The notes: a model not told the origin generated them from the sequence alone. 64,000 bases of DNA from Sinimarinibacterium flocculans (GCF_003201205.1 NZ_QICN01000001.1:434001-498000); one strand, 5' to 3'. Counted from the first letter of the stretch, positions 24,082 to 36,889 are shown. A program made the numbers and translations.

Positions 24082-27000
24082 ATGCGCCTTTCTGGCATCA
24101 AGCTCGCCGGCTTCAAGTCTTTCGTGGACGCGATGCAGCTGCCGCTGCCGGTGAACCTCACCGCGGTCGTCGGCCCCAATGGCTGCGGCAAGTCCAACAT
24201 CATCGACGCGGTGCGCTGGGTGCTGGGCGAGACCAGCATGAAGAACCTGCGCTCCGCGGACGCAGAGGACGTGATCTTCAACGGCTCGAAGACGCGCAAG
24301 CCGGTCGGCCGCGCCGCGGTCGAGCTGCTGTTCGACAACAGCGACGGCACCATCGGCGGGCCGTATGCGGCCTACAGCGAGATCGCCGTGCGCCGCGAAC
24401 TGACGCGCGAAGGCGGCTCGCAGTACTACCTCAATGGCGCCAAGTGCCTGAAGCGCGACGTCACCGACCTGTTCCTCGGGACCGGTCTGGGCGGCAAGAA
24501 CCAGTACGCGATCATCGAGCAGGGCATGGTGTCGCGGATGATCGAGGCCAAGCCGGAGGAGCTGCGCCACTGGCTGGAAGAGGCGGCCGGAATCTCAAAG
24601 TACAAGGATCGTCGCCGCGAAACCGAGTCGAGAATCAGGCAAACCCGAGAAAACCTGATTCGACTGAATGACTTGCGGTCAGAAATTCAGCAAAGACTGG
24701 AAGTTCTGACGAAGCAGGCTGCCAATGCCGAGAAGTACAAGGCGGCCAAGGCCGAGGAACGCCAGCTGCGTGCGGAAATCCTGGCGCTGCGGATGCGCCA
24801 GTTCGACGAGCAGTGCGCGGGACACGAGTCGGCGATCGCCGAGCTGGAGCAGGCGCTCGAGCAGGCGCGCTCGCGCGTCCATCACCTCGCCGAGGCGCGC
24901 GTCTCGGCCGATGTCGAAAGCCGCGCGCTCGCCGGTCACCTGAACGAGGAGCAGAGCAAGGTCTACGAGGCCGAGGCCCAGCTCGCACGGCAGGAACAGA
25001 GCCTGCAGCACGCGCGCGAACTGCAGCAGCTCAAGGCGCGCGAACTCGACCAGATCGCGCGCCAGCTCGCGGAGCTGGATGCGCGCCAGGATCGCGAGCA
25101 GCAGCGCCTGGAAGAGGCGCGACGGCAGCTCGCCGACCTGGAGCGGCAGGTGGCCGATGCCGAGAACGGCGAGGTCGATGCGCAATCGGCGGTGATCGCC
25201 GCCGAAGAGGAAGCGCAGGAGGAACAGCATCGCTGGGACGTGTTCGTCCAGGACGCCGAGACGCCGCTGTCGCAGACCGAGGCGGAGCGCGTGCGCGTCC
25301 AGCAGCTCGAACGTGCGCGTTTCCAGAACGATGAACGGCACCGCCGGCTGCAAGGCGAGCTGGCGCAGATCAACGTCGAGCCGATCCGCGTCAGTCTTGA
25401 GGAAGCGGATCGCGAGCTGGCGACGCTGAACGCCGAACTCGATGGTGCCGACGAGCGCCTGCGCGAGATGGACACGCAGCTGCAGCAGCTGCGCGACGAG
25501 CGCACCGCATCCGAAGCGGCGCTGCACGAGACCCGTCAGCAGCTCCAGGCGGCGCGCGGGCGCGTGGCCTCGCTGGAGACGCTGCAGCAGGCGGCGCTGC
25601 GCGAGGACGATGCCGGCCTGAATCAGTGGCTGGCGCAGCACGGGCTGAGCGAGTATCCGCGGCTGGCTGCATCCCTGCAGGTCGACAACGGCTGGGACAA
25701 TGCCGTCGAACAGGTCCTCGAGGGCCTGCTCCAGGCGCCGGTGGTACAGGACTTCGCAGGACGCGTCCGCGGACTCCAGGCGCCGGAGGGCGGGATCGCA
25801 CTGGTCGCCGACACGACCGCGCGTGGAGCCTCGGGACTTGCCGCCCAGGTCAGCGGCCCGCAGGCCGTCATCGACCTGTTGCACGGCATCCATGCCGTCG
25901 ACACCCTCGACGACGCGGAGGCGCTGCTGCCGACGCTGGCCGCCGGCGAATCGGTGATCACGCGCGACGGCGTCTGGTGTGGCGCGCAGTTCCGCCGCTG
26001 GCCGGGCCGCGGCAGCGCCGAGGGCGGCGTGATCGCGCGCAGCCAGCTGCTCAAGCAGCTCAAGGTGCAGGTCAAGGCGCAGCAGCAGCAGGTGCTCGAG
26101 CGCGAGCAGGTCCTGGGCGAGTTGCGGGGGCGCATCCATGCCGCCGAGCAGGAACGTCGGGACACCTCGTCGAAGTTCGATCAGTTGCGCCACCGCCAGG
26201 CGCAGAAGCTCGCCTTCCGCCAGGCCCAGGCGGTGCGCCTCGAGCAGGCGCAGCAGCGCTTCGAGGCGCTGAGCCAGGAGATCGAGACCCTGGATCGCGC
26301 ACGGGCGCAGCAGCAGGACGAGCTGGAGACCTCGCGCACGCGCCTGTCGTCACTCGAGCAGATCGCCCAGGAACTCCGCGACAAGCGCGCGGCGATGCAG
26401 CAGAACCTGCAGCGCAAGCGCGACGCCGTGGTGCGCGCGCGCAACGACGCGATGCAGGTGCAGCAGTCGCGCAACAACCTGCAGGTCCAGCTCGCCGGTC
26501 GGCGCAGTGCCCTGAGTGCCCTGGAGCAGGCGATCGCCGACATCCATGCCGGGCGCGAGACGCTGCAGGCACGGCGGATCGAGGAGGAGCGCCACGCGGC
26601 CGAACTCGATGCGCCGCTGCAGACCCAGGCCGGCGACGTCGAGCAGGCGCGCGCGGCCGTGGAGACGGCGCGCGCGGCCCTGCGGACGGTACGCGAGCAG
26701 GTGGAGGCGGCCGAACTCAAGCTGCAGGAGGCCGCGCAGGTGGCGCGCGCGGCGGAGGCGGACAAGGACGCGGCGCTGGAGCGCCTGCAGCAGGCGAAGC
26801 TGGAATTCGAGAACCTGCGCGCGCATCGCGACAGCCTCGAGGAACAGATCGGCGAAACCGGCTTCGAACGCGAGGCCCTGTTTGCCGGACTCGCCGAGGA
26901 TGCCACGCTGGCCAACTGGGAGGACCGGCTCGGCGTCGTGCTGCGTCGCATCGAGCGGCTCGGCGCGATCAACCTCGCGGCGATCGAGGAGCTCGAAGAG

Positions 27001-27584
27001 GCCCAGGGGCGCGAAACCTACCTCGCCGAGCAGCATGCCGACCTGCACGGGGCCCTGGAGACGCTCGAAGAGGCGATCCGCAAGATCGACACCGAGACCA
27101 AGGAGCTGTTCCGGCAGACCTTCGACAAGGTCGACACGGTGTTCCGCGACCGCTTTCCGAAGCTGTTCGGCGGCGGCGAAGCCTATCTGGAGCTGACCGG
27201 CGAGGACCTGCTCGATACCGGCGTGCGCGTGATGGCGCGTCCGCCCGGCAAGCGCAATTCGACCATCCACCTGCTCTCGGGCGGCGAGAAGGCGATGACG
27301 GCGGTGGCGCTGCTGCTGGCCCTGTTCCAGCTCAACCCGGCGCCGTTCTGCCTGATGGACGAGGTCGACGCCCCGCTGGACGATGCCAACGTCGGCCGCT
27401 TCTGCGAGGTGGTCCGGGAAATGTCGCAGAACGTGCAGTTCATTATCATCACGCACAACAAGATCACCATGGAGCTGGCGCGACAGCTGCACGGGGTGAC
27501 CATGCAGGAGCCGGGCGTCTCGCGCCTGGTCAGCGTGGACATCGAGCAAGCCGTCGAGCTGGCGACCGAGCAGGGAACGAAGGA

Positions 27585-27588
<4 letters not shown>
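24082..27588 (+). CDS. smc: Chromosome segregation ATPase SMC
   Basis: 1168-residue condensin ATPase that extrudes DNA loops with ScpA and ScpB (encoded at 33.6-35.3 kb). Visible: Walker A GPNGCGKSNIIDA (residues 31-38 for the P-loop), long coiled coils (about 170-500 and 670-1000), a hinge around residues 520-660, the ABC signature LSGGEKAM (about 1064) and Walker B CLMDEVDAPLDDAN (about 1093). The ATG at 24082 aligns with the conserved MRLSGIKLAGFKSF; the reading frame extends upstream, but those residues are not SMC-like. Its stop overlaps the zipA start (ATGA). Confidence 0.97.
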
Positions 27589-30369
<2,781 letters not shown>

Positions 30370-30381
30370 GCGTCCGGACGC

Positions 30382-30654
30382 TCAGGATGCGACCTCGTCG
30401 GGCGTGCGCGCGACGATGGACAGCGCATGGATGTCGGACTGCATCAGGGCGTCGAGTGCGGCGTAGACCGTCCGGTGCCGCTGCAGCGGTCTCTGGCCGG
30501 CGAAGGCGGCGCTGACGATCTCGACGCTGAAGTGTCCCTTGCCGCTGGCCGCGCCGGCATGACCGGCGTGCAGGTGGCTGTCGTCGCGCACGGCCAAGTG
30601 CGTCGGCGCGAAGGCCTGCTGCAGCGTTTCGCGGATGCGTTCGACACGGCTCAC
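30382..30654 (-). CDS. BolA-family protein
   Basis: 90-residue BolA/IbaG-like protein; members act with monothiol glutaredoxins in iron-sulfur cluster handling or as transcription factors. The pattern HLAVRDDSHLHAGHAG, then GHFSVEIVSAAFAGQRPLQRHRTVYAAL, gives the invariant histidines and the class II-like fold. The GTG start at 30654 overlaps the yciI stop (GTGA). Last gene of the yciB-yciI-bolA minus-strand group. Confidence 0.88.
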   Translation of the reverse strand: MSRVERIRETLQQAFAPTHLAVRDDSHLHAGHAGAASGKGHFSVEIVSAAFAGQRPLQRHRTVYAALDALMQSDIHALSIVARTPDEVAS

Positions 30655-30950
30655 GGCAGGACCTTGAGATACGGCTGCACTGTGGTGCGGCTGAACACGC
30701 CCGCATGGACATACGGGTCATCGGCCGCCCAGGCCCGGGCGTCGGCGAGGCTCGGGAACTCCGCGATGATCAGGCTGCCGTGGAACCCGGCGTCCCCCGG
30801 ATCGGGCGCATCGACGCGCGGCCTCGGGCCGGCGGCGAACAGCCGCTTCCCGTCGATCAGCGGTTGCAGGTAGGCGAGATGCGCGGCACGGGTCGCGCGG
30901 CGGATCGGAAGCGAGTCCGGCGCGTCCTCGCCCAGGATCATGTAGAGCAT
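30651..30950 (-). CDS. yciI: YciI-family protein
   Basis: 99-residue ferredoxin-like alpha/beta barrel (YCII) protein. The motif RATRAAHLAYLQPLIDGKRLFAAGP contains the conserved histidine, and DPYVHAGVFSRTTVQPY is the usual C-terminus. The family includes a 5-chlorohydroxyhydroquinone dehydrochlorinase-like fold, but the cellular role is uncertain. It lies between yciB and bolA; the stop overlaps the bolA start. Confidence 0.85.
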   Translation of the reverse strand: MLYMILGEDAPDSLPIRRATRAAHLAYLQPLIDGKRLFAAGPRPRVDAPDPGDAGFHGSLIIAEFPSLADARAWAADDPYVHAGVFSRTTVQPYLKVLP

Positions 30951-30953
30951 CGA

Positions 30954-31484
30954 CTACTCCTCCGGCAGGTACTGCCGCAGGAACGGCACATGGGCGAGGA
31001 AGAACACGAACATCAGCAGCGTGAAGCCGAAGGTCTTGAACTGCACCCAGGTCTCTTCCGAGAAGTGCTGGGCGACATAGACGTTGAGCAGCGCGCAGAA
31101 CGCGAAGAAGCCGGCCCAGGCCAGGTTCACCTTGCGCCAGACCGGGTCCGGCAGTGTCACCGTCTTCTGCGGGATGCGGGCGAGCAGTACCTTGTCGCCG
31201 ATGACGTGGCTGAGCAGCAGGGCCAGGGAGAATACGGCATAGACCGCGGTCGGCTTGTACTGGATGAACGCCGGGTCGCGAATCCACAGCGTCAGGCCGC
31301 CGAGCAGACCGGCGACGACCGCGGTGATCAGGTGGGTCTTGTGGATGCGCCGCTCGCGCAGCCAGTAGACGGCCACGAGCAGGAACAGCGAGACGATGAG
31401 CACGCCGGTGGCGACGTAGATGCCGGCGACGTAGTAGGCGCCGAAGAACAGCAGCGCGGGGGCGAAATCGAGCAGGGCCTTCAT
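30954..31484 (-). CDS. yciB: Inner membrane-spanning protein YciB
   Basis: 176-residue intracellular septation protein A family member with five predicted transmembrane helices. The conserved PALLFFGAYYVAGIYVATGVLI, FIQYKPTAVYAVFSLALLLSH and WRKVNLAWAGFFAFCALLNVYVA segments identify it. The family is linked to envelope integrity and cell division. The ATG at 31484 is the clear start. Divergent from the yciO-like gene. Confidence 0.92.
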   Translation of the reverse strand: MKALLDFAPALLFFGAYYVAGIYVATGVLIVSLFLLVAVYWLRERRIHKTHLITAVVAGLLGGLTLWIRDPAFIQYKPTAVYAVFSLALLLSHVIGDKVLLARIPQKTVTLPDPVWRKVNLAWAGFFAFCALLNVYVAQHFSEETWVQFKTFGFTLLMFVFFLAHVPFLRQYLPEE

Positions 31485-31606
31485 TGAGTGGCGTCCTGTA
31501 CGGGCCGGCGCCGACGTGGCGACGCCTTTTCCATGCAGGCTGGATGTCCTTTGATGAACGAGGTCCGTACATTCTAGAAGGCTTGGGCCGGTAGAATGCG
31601 CGCCTC

Positions 31607-32230
31607 ATGGCCGACTGGTTCCAGATCCACCCGGTGAATCCGCAGCAGCGCCTGCTCGCGCAGATCGCCGTGCGGGTGCGACAGGGCGCGGTGATCGCGT
31701 ATCCGACCGACTCCTGCTACGCGCTTGGCTGCCAGCTCGACGACCGCGGTGCCGCGGAGCGGCTGAGACGCATCCGCGACTTCGACCGCCATCACCAGTT
31801 CACGCTGGTGTGTCGCGACCTGTCCGAGATCGCGACCTACGCCAAGGTCGACAACCGCCAGTTCCGCCTGATCAAGTCGCTGACGCCGGGGCCGTACACC
31901 TTCGTGCTGATGGCGACCAAGGAGTTGCCGAGGCGCGTGGCCCACGAGAAGCGCAAGACCGTCGGCATCCGCGTGCCGGGGCACGTCACCACGCAGGCCC
32001 TGCTCGAAACCCTGGGCGAGCCGCTGATTTCCTGCACGCTGCAGTTTCCCGGCGAGGATCTGCCGGTCGGCGAGCCCGAGGACTGGCGCGAGCAGCTCGA
32101 CCGGTCCGTCGACATCGTGATCGACGGCGGCCCCTGCGGCGTCGATCCGACCACGGTGCTGGATCTGAGCGAAGACGACGTCAGCGTGGTCCGTCGCGGC
32201 AAGGGCGACCTGGAGCGGATCGGGTTGTAG
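31607..32230 (+). CDS. yciO: Sua5/YciO/YrdC-family protein (YciO type)
   Basis: 207-residue protein with the YrdC fold that binds double-stranded RNA and nucleotides; relatives make threonylcarbamoyl-AMP for tRNA t6A, but the YciO subgroup is of less certain role. Visible: AVIAYPTDSCYALGCQ, RIRDFDRHHQFTLVCRDLS, KSLTPGPYTFVL and TVGIRVPGHVTT. It is divergent from yciB. The TAG stop at 32228-32230 is formed across the left end of a MITE-like element. Confidence 0.85.
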   Translation: MADWFQIHPVNPQQRLLAQIAVRVRQGAVIAYPTDSCYALGCQLDDRGAAERLRRIRDFDRHHQFTLVCRDLSEIATYAKVDNRQFRLIKSLTPGPYTFVLMATKELPRRVAHEKRKTVGIRVPGHVTTQALLETLGEPLISCTLQFPGEDLPVGEPEDWREQLDRSVDIVIDGGPCGVDPTTVLDLSEDDVSVVRRGKGDLERIGL

Positions 32231-32478
32231 CCCGCATTTCTCACAGGGTCGCCTTCGATCCTCGCGCCGGTGCTGGACGGGGTTGAAGATTTCACGATGA
32301 GCCTGCAGAACAAGCTGTTGTCGGGATCGAAGGCTGATCGGCGCTGGCCTGCCTGCGGTGCCATCGGCTTGGGCTTCACTCAACCGATGGAACCACCATC
32401 GGTTTCGTTCCAGCCCGGCGCCGCTGGCAGCCTCGGCATACGGCCATCACTCGATCCCCCTGTGAGAAGTGCGGGCTA
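32228..32478. mobile_element. MITE-like non-autonomous element with 19-bp TIRs and TA duplication
   Basis: Terminal inverted repeats GCCCGCATTTCTCACAGGG (32230-32248) and CCCTGTGAGAAGTGCGGGC (32458-32476) match at 18 of 19 positions and are flanked by TA on both sides, consistent with a TA target duplication. The 247-bp body has nested inverted repeats: GCCTTCGATCC/GGATCGAAGGC (32251-32261, 32324-32334) and AACCGATGG/CCATCGGTT (32382-32404). No transposase gene is present. The family is unassigned; an IS630- or IS1380-derived end is possible. Confidence 0.75.
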
Positions 32479-32618
32479 GCAGGGGCGGCTGCGCCCGGTC
32501 AGCCCGGACCCGGCGGCCGGTATAATGCGACGCCTACGAGGGTGCATCGGGCCGGTCCTGCGGCCGTCGATCGGACCTCCCAACGGCCGTCAGGCCCATT
32601 GCCCGTCAAGCCCGCACC
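32231..32618. other. Intergenic region between yciO and trpS
   Basis: 388 bases. The left two thirds are the MITE-like element; the remaining 140 bases hold a candidate trpS promoter. Short open frames inside the element show no family resemblance and are not annotated as genes. Confidence 0.65.
32521..32526 (+). promoter_or_regulatory. Candidate trpS -10 element
   Basis: TATAAT, a perfect -10 hexamer, 93 bases before the trpS start and just outside the MITE. No good -35 is visible at 16-18 bases. Confidence 0.5.
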
Positions 32619-33632
32619 GTGAGCGCATCGCCCAAACCCGTCGTCCTGTCCGGCATCCAGCCCTCCGGTCACCTGACCCTCGGCAACTATCTGGGCGCGA
32701 TCAAGAACTGGCTGCCGCTGCACGCCAGTCACGACTGCTACTACATGCTCGTGGACCTGCACGCGGTCACCGTGCGCCAGGACCCGGCGGAGTTGCGCGA
32801 GCGCTGCTACGAGTTCATCTCCCTGTACCTCGCCTGCGGGCTCGACCCGGCGAAGAACGTGCTGTTCGTGCAGTCGCACGTGCCGGCGCACGCGAGGCTG
32901 GCGTGGGTGCTGAACTGCTATACGCAGTTCGGCGAGCTGTCGCGGATGACGCAGTTCAAGGACAAGAGCGCCAAGCACGTCGACAACATCAACGCCGGCC
33001 TGTTCAGCTATCCGGTGCTGATGGCCGCCGACATCCTGCTCTACCAGGCCAATGCCGTGCCGGTGGGCGACGACCAGAAGCAGCACCTCGAGCTGACGCG
33101 CGATGTGGCGATCCGCTTCAACAACGTCCATGGCGCGGACAAGCCGGTCTTCACCGTTCCGGAGCCGATGATCCCGCCGGTCGGCGCGCGCATCATGGGG
33201 CTGCAGGAACCGACGAAGAAGATGTCCAAGTCCGACGACGCGCCGACCAATGCGCTGTACCTGCTCGACCCGCCGGACACGCTCGTGCGCAAGATCAAGC
33301 GTGCGGTCACCGACCTCGGCAGCGAGGTGCGCTTCGACGTCGCCGAGAAGCCGGGTGTCTCGAACCTGATGTCGATTCTCGCGGCCGCGAGCAACCGCTC
33401 GATCGAATCGATTGCGCAGGAGTACGACGGTCAGGGTTACGGCAAGTTCAAGCAGGCGGTTGCCGACGCGGTGGTCGCGACGCTGGAGCCGGTGCAGGCA
33501 CGCTACCGCGAGGTGCGTGACGACACCGAAGGCCTGCGCCGCGTGCTGCGCGACGGCGCCGAACGCGCCTCGGCACGCGCCGACGCCACGCTGCAGCGCG
33601 TCCACGACGCCCTCGGTTTCATTCCGGCATGA
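32619..33632 (+). CDS. trpS: Tryptophanyl-tRNA synthetase
   Basis: Class Ic aminoacyl-tRNA synthetase charging tRNA-Trp. 337 residues with the HIGH-type PSGHLTLGNYLGAI near the N-terminus, MAADILLYQANAVPVGDDQKQHLELTRD, and KMSKS in LQEPTKKMSKSD. The start is GTG 32619. Its stop overlaps the scpA start, so trpS, scpA, scpB and rluB probably form one operon. Confidence 0.96.
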   Translation: MSASPKPVVLSGIQPSGHLTLGNYLGAIKNWLPLHASHDCYYMLVDLHAVTVRQDPAELRERCYEFISLYLACGLDPAKNVLFVQSHVPAHARLAWVLNCYTQFGELSRMTQFKDKSAKHVDNINAGLFSYPVLMAADILLYQANAVPVGDDQKQHLELTRDVAIRFNNVHGADKPVFTVPEPMIPPVGARIMGLQEPTKKMSKSDDAPTNALYLLDPPDTLVRKIKRAVTDLGSEVRFDVAEKPGVSNLMSILAAASNRSIESIAQEYDGQGYGKFKQAVADAVVATLEPVQARYREVRDDTEGLRRVLRDGAERASARADATLQRVHDALGFIPA

Positions 33633-34492
33633 ATACCGAAACCGGCGCCGAGGACATGACCGCGGATGTCCCCGCAGCGGTCGCGGACGCCCGCGCGCCG
33701 AAGGTCCATGGCCAGCCGATGGAGAAGCTGCCGGAGGACCTGTACATCCCGCCGGACGCCCTCGAGGTGTTCCTCGAAGCCTTCGAGGGGCCGCTCGATC
33801 TGCTGCTGTACCTGATCCGCCGGCAGAACCTGAACATCCTCGACATCCCGGTCCTGAAGATCACGCAGCAGTACATCCAGTACATCGAGCTGATGCGCGA
33901 GCTCAAGCTGGAACTGGCCGCCGAGTACCTGGTGATGGCGGCGCTGCTGGCCGAGATCAAGTCGAGCATCCTGCTGCCGCGTCCGCCGCCAGACGAGGCG
34001 GTGGAGCAGGGCGACCCGCGCATGGAGCTGGTGCGCCGCCTGCAGGAGTACGAACGGTTCAAGACGGCTGGCGAGACGCTGGAAAAGATGCCGCGCGTCG
34101 GCCGCGACGTGTTCCTCGCGCAGGCACGGCCGGAGGTGATTCCGCAGTCGGCGCAGGTGCCGATGCCGACGCTGCGCGAGCTGGTGATGGCGTTCCGCGA
34201 CGTCATGGAGCGCAGCGCGCTGTTCACGCATCACCAGATCTCGCGCGAGCCGCTGTCGGTGCGCGAGCGCATGTCGCACATCCTGTCGCGCATCTCCAAG
34301 GGGCCGGCGCGCTTCGTCGATCTCGTGGACCCGGAAGAGGGGCGTATCGGGGTCGTCGTCTGCTTCCTCGCCGTGCTCGAGCTGGCGAAGTCGTCGCTGA
34401 TCGCCGTGCAGCAGGATGCGCCCTTCGAACCGATGCTGCTGGCGCCGCCCAAGGCCGCGCCGGCAACGCTGGAGGAAGCTGTCGATGAGTGA
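33629..34492 (+). CDS. scpA: Segregation and condensation protein A
   Basis: Kleisin subunit linking SMC heads. 287 residues: the N-terminal SMC-neck-binding motif FEGPLDLLLYLIRRQNLNILDIPV and AAEYLVMAALLAEIKSSILLP are diagnostic. The C-terminal winged helix (FVDLVDPEEGRIGVVVCFLAVLEL) binds the SMC head. The ATG at 33629 overlaps the trpS stop; its 3' end overlaps scpB by 8 bases. The partner smc gene is 9.5 kb to the left. Confidence 0.95.
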   Translation: MNTETGAEDMTADVPAAVADARAPKVHGQPMEKLPEDLYIPPDALEVFLEAFEGPLDLLLYLIRRQNLNILDIPVLKITQQYIQYIELMRELKLELAAEYLVMAALLAEIKSSILLPRPPPDEAVEQGDPRMELVRRLQEYERFKTAGETLEKMPRVGRDVFLAQARPEVIPQSAQVPMPTLRELVMAFRDVMERSALFTHHQISREPLSVRERMSHILSRISKGPARFVDLVDPEEGRIGVVVCFLAVLELAKSSLIAVQQDAPFEPMLLAPPKAAPATLEEAVDE

Positions 34493-35285
34493 AGAAACGA
34501 CGAACCAGGACGCGGGCGAGCAGGATCTCGACCTGGCGTCGCCGCCGCAGGTGGACGACGAGCGCTGGGGCATGCTCGAGCGCGTGCTCGAAGCCCTGCT
34601 GCTGGCGTCGGACCAGCCGCTGTCGATCGAGCAGCTGCACCGCCTGCTCGGCAACGAGCTGGGCGTGACCAAGAAGGATCTGCGCGCCGGGCTCGAGCGC
34701 CTGGAAGCGACGCTGGCCGGTCGCGCCGCGGAGCTGCGCGAAGTGGCCAGTGGCTTTCGCATCCAGGTGCGGCCCGACTACGCCGAGTGGGTCAGCAAGC
34801 TGTGGCAGGAGAAGCCGCCGCGTCTGTCGCGCGCGCTGCTGGAGACGCTGGCGCTGGTCTGCTACCGCCAGCCGATCACGCGTGGCGAGATCGAGGAGGT
34901 CCGTGGCGTGGCGTTGTCGCCGAACATCATCCGCACGCTGCTCGAACGCAACTGGATCCGCGAGGTCGGCGTCAAGGAAGTGCCCGGCCGGCCGTCGCTG
35001 TTCGGCACGACCCAGCAGTTGCTCGACGACCTGTCGTTGAAGTCGCTCGACGATCTGCCGAGCCTGCCCGAGATCAAGGACCCGCAGCAGCTCGAAGCGG
35101 CCCTGCAGAAGCTCGGCGAGCAGCTGCACGAGGTCTCGCATGTTGCCGACGCGCCGGCCGGAACGACGGCGTCCGCCGCAGAGGATCAGCCGGCCGCCGG
35201 TGACGAGGCTGCGCCGGCCGATACCGGGACCGGCGACGAGGCGGGCGAGGGCGATGCCCCGCCGGCACCGCCGACCGTGCACTGA
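34485..35285 (+). CDS. scpB: Segregation and condensation protein B
   Basis: Dimeric winged-helix subunit of the SMC-ScpAB complex. 266 residues. The core LERVLEALLLASDQPLSIEQL, VASGFRIQVRPDYAEWVSKLW and LALVCYRQPITRGEIEEVRGV, with NWIREVGVKEVPGRPSLFGTT, is typical. A low-complexity acidic Ala/Glu/Asp tail of about 60 residues (from about 205) extends beyond the usual fold. The ATG at 34485 lies inside the scpA end, implying coupling. Confidence 0.94.
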   Translation: MSEETTNQDAGEQDLDLASPPQVDDERWGMLERVLEALLLASDQPLSIEQLHRLLGNELGVTKKDLRAGLERLEATLAGRAAELREVASGFRIQVRPDYAEWVSKLWQEKPPRLSRALLETLALVCYRQPITRGEIEEVRGVALSPNIIRTLLERNWIREVGVKEVPGRPSLFGTTQQLLDDLSLKSLDDLPSLPEIKDPQQLEAALQKLGEQLHEVSHVADAPAGTTASAAEDQPAAGDEAAPADTGTGDEAGEGDAPPAPPTVH

Positions 35286-35298
35286 GCACGGACGCCCC

Positions 35299-36162
35299 GT
35301 GGCCGAACGCATCCAGAAACTGCTGGCCACCGCCGGCGTCGCGTCGCGCCGCGAGATCGAGCGCCTGATCGCCGAGGGGCGCATTCTGGTCAACGGGCGG
35401 CCGGCCGAGATCGGCCAGCGCGTCGATCACGACGACAAGATCCGCGTCGACGGCCGGCCGATCGGCCTGCAGCGCAAGGCCGACCCTACCCGCGTGCTGA
35501 TCTACAAGAAGCAGGTCGGCGAAGTCGTCACGCGCGAGGACCCGGAAGGGCGGCGTACGGTATTCCGCAAGCTGCCGGTCCTCGAGGCCAGTCGCTGGAT
35601 CGCCGTCGGCCGGCTCGACATCAACACCTCTGGTCTGCTGCTGCTGACCAACAACGGCGAGCTTGCGCGGCGCCTGATGCATCCGAGTTTCGAGGTGCCG
35701 CGCGAGTACGCGGTGCGCGTCCACGGCCAGGTGGATGCCGAGATGATCCAGCGCCTGACGCGCGGCGTCGAACTCGACGACGGCATGGCGCGGTTCGAGT
35801 CGATGCTTGCCGATGCTTACGAGGACGGCGAGGGCAGCAACCAGTGGTTCCGCGTGCGGCTGCGCGAAGGGCGCAACCGCGAGGTCCGTCGCCTGTTCGA
35901 ATCGCAGGGGCTCGAGGTCAGCCGCCTGATCCGCGTGAGCTACGGGCCGATCGAGCTCGGCCGCGGCATCAAGTCCGCCACCAGCCGTGAAGCGACAGCG
36001 GCCGAGATCGAGGCCCTGATGGAGGCGGTGGGACTCGAGCCGGAACGTCCATCGGCACGCCCGCGCAGCGCGAGGCCGTCGACCGGAAGGGCGGCGGCGC
36101 GCACGAAGTCCGCGGCGCGCAAGCCCATGCGCAAACCCCGTCCTACAGCGCGCGACCGTTGA
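35299..36162 (+). CDS. rluB: 23S rRNA pseudouridine synthase, RluB type
   Basis: RsuA-family enzyme modifying U2605 of 23S rRNA (E. coli numbering). 287 residues: an N-terminal S4 RNA-binding domain (ERIQKLLATAGVASRREIERLI), then the catalytic domain with WIAVGRLDINTSGLLLLTNNGEL (catalytic Asp in GRLD), REYAVRVHGQ and EGRNREVRRLFE. A basic Ala/Arg/Lys-rich C-terminal tail is likely to bind RNA. The start is GTG 35299, 13 bases after scpB. Its end overlaps the convergent yciK-like gene by 20 bases. Confidence 0.92.
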   Translation: MAERIQKLLATAGVASRREIERLIAEGRILVNGRPAEIGQRVDHDDKIRVDGRPIGLQRKADPTRVLIYKKQVGEVVTREDPEGRRTVFRKLPVLEASRWIAVGRLDINTSGLLLLTNNGELARRLMHPSFEVPREYAVRVHGQVDAEMIQRLTRGVELDDGMARFESMLADAYEDGEGSNQWFRVRLREGRNREVRRLFESQGLEVSRLIRVSYGPIELGRGIKSATSREATAAEIEALMEAVGLEPERPSARPRSARPSTGRAAARTKSAARKPMRKPRPTARDR

Positions 36163-36889
36163 CGCCGCGGCTGTCGGGACCCAGCAACCACAGCAGGCTC
36201 GGCACGACACTGTCCGGCAGCGGCACCGTCTCGGCGCGCTCGCCCGGGTAGCCGCGCAGGCGCACGCCGCTGCGCATCGGTCCCGGATCGAAGCTGTTGA
36301 TCCGCAGCGTCGAGCGGTCGCTCAGCTCCGCGGCCCAGGAGCGCATCATCTGCTCGACCGCGGCCTTGGCGATGCCGTAGACACCGTCGTAGGCATGCGG
36401 CTCGCGACCGTGCCGGTCGGACAGGAAGACGACCGAGGCGTCGCTCGACGCCTGCAGCAGCGGCAACAGGTTGCGGGTCAGCGCGTAGGCTGCGGTGAGG
36501 TTGACCTGCAGCCCCTCCACCCAGTCCTTCGGCTCGATGTCGGCCATCGGCGAGAACGCCTTGAAGTGGACAGCGCAGTGCAGCAGGCCGTCGAGGCCGC
36601 CCATTTCTCGCGCCACCGTCTCCGCGAGATCGGCGTAGTCCTTCCATCCGGCGCCGACCAGATGCATGGGGTAGATCGCTGGTTGTGGTGCGCCGCCGGC
36701 TTCGATGGCGTCATAGACGGCCTCCAGCTTCCTGACCGTGCGTCCGAGCAGGATCACGGTGGCGCCGTGTGCCGCGCATCCCAGCGCCGCGGCGCGACCG
36801 AGGCCGTCGCCGGCGCCGGTGATCAGGATGCGACGGCCGGCGAGCAGATCCGGTGTCGGCTGGTAGTTGGCGGGAATCGAGTCGGACAT
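36143..36889 (-). CDS. yciK: YciK-family short-chain oxidoreductase
   Basis: 248-residue SDR of the YciK group, of unknown physiological substrate. The cofactor loop is ITGAGDGLGRAAALGCAAHGA, and the catalytic region is VVFLSDRHGREPHAYDGVYGIAKAAVEQM (Ser, and Tyr-x3-Lys as YGIAK). The start at 36889 fits the YciK N-terminus (NYQPTPDLLAGRRILITGAG). It is downstream of mupP and ubiG on the same strand, the order also found in pseudomonads. Confidence 0.88.
   Translation of the reverse strand: MSDSIPANYQPTPDLLAGRRILITGAGDGLGRAAALGCAAHGATVILLGRTVRKLEAVYDAIEAGGAPQPAIYPMHLVGAGWKDYADLAETVAREMGGLDGLLHCAVHFKAFSPMADIEPKDWVEGLQVNLTAAYALTRNLLPLLQASSDASVVFLSDRHGREPHAYDGVYGIAKAAVEQMMRSWAAELSDRSTLRINSFDPGPMRSGVRLRGYPGERAETVPLPDSVVPSLLWLLGPDSRGVNGRAL

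Noticed and set aside
32270-32479. Short frames inside the MITE as genes or a transposase remnant
   Set aside because: No catalytic motif or family pattern; they probably exist only because of the palindromic composition.
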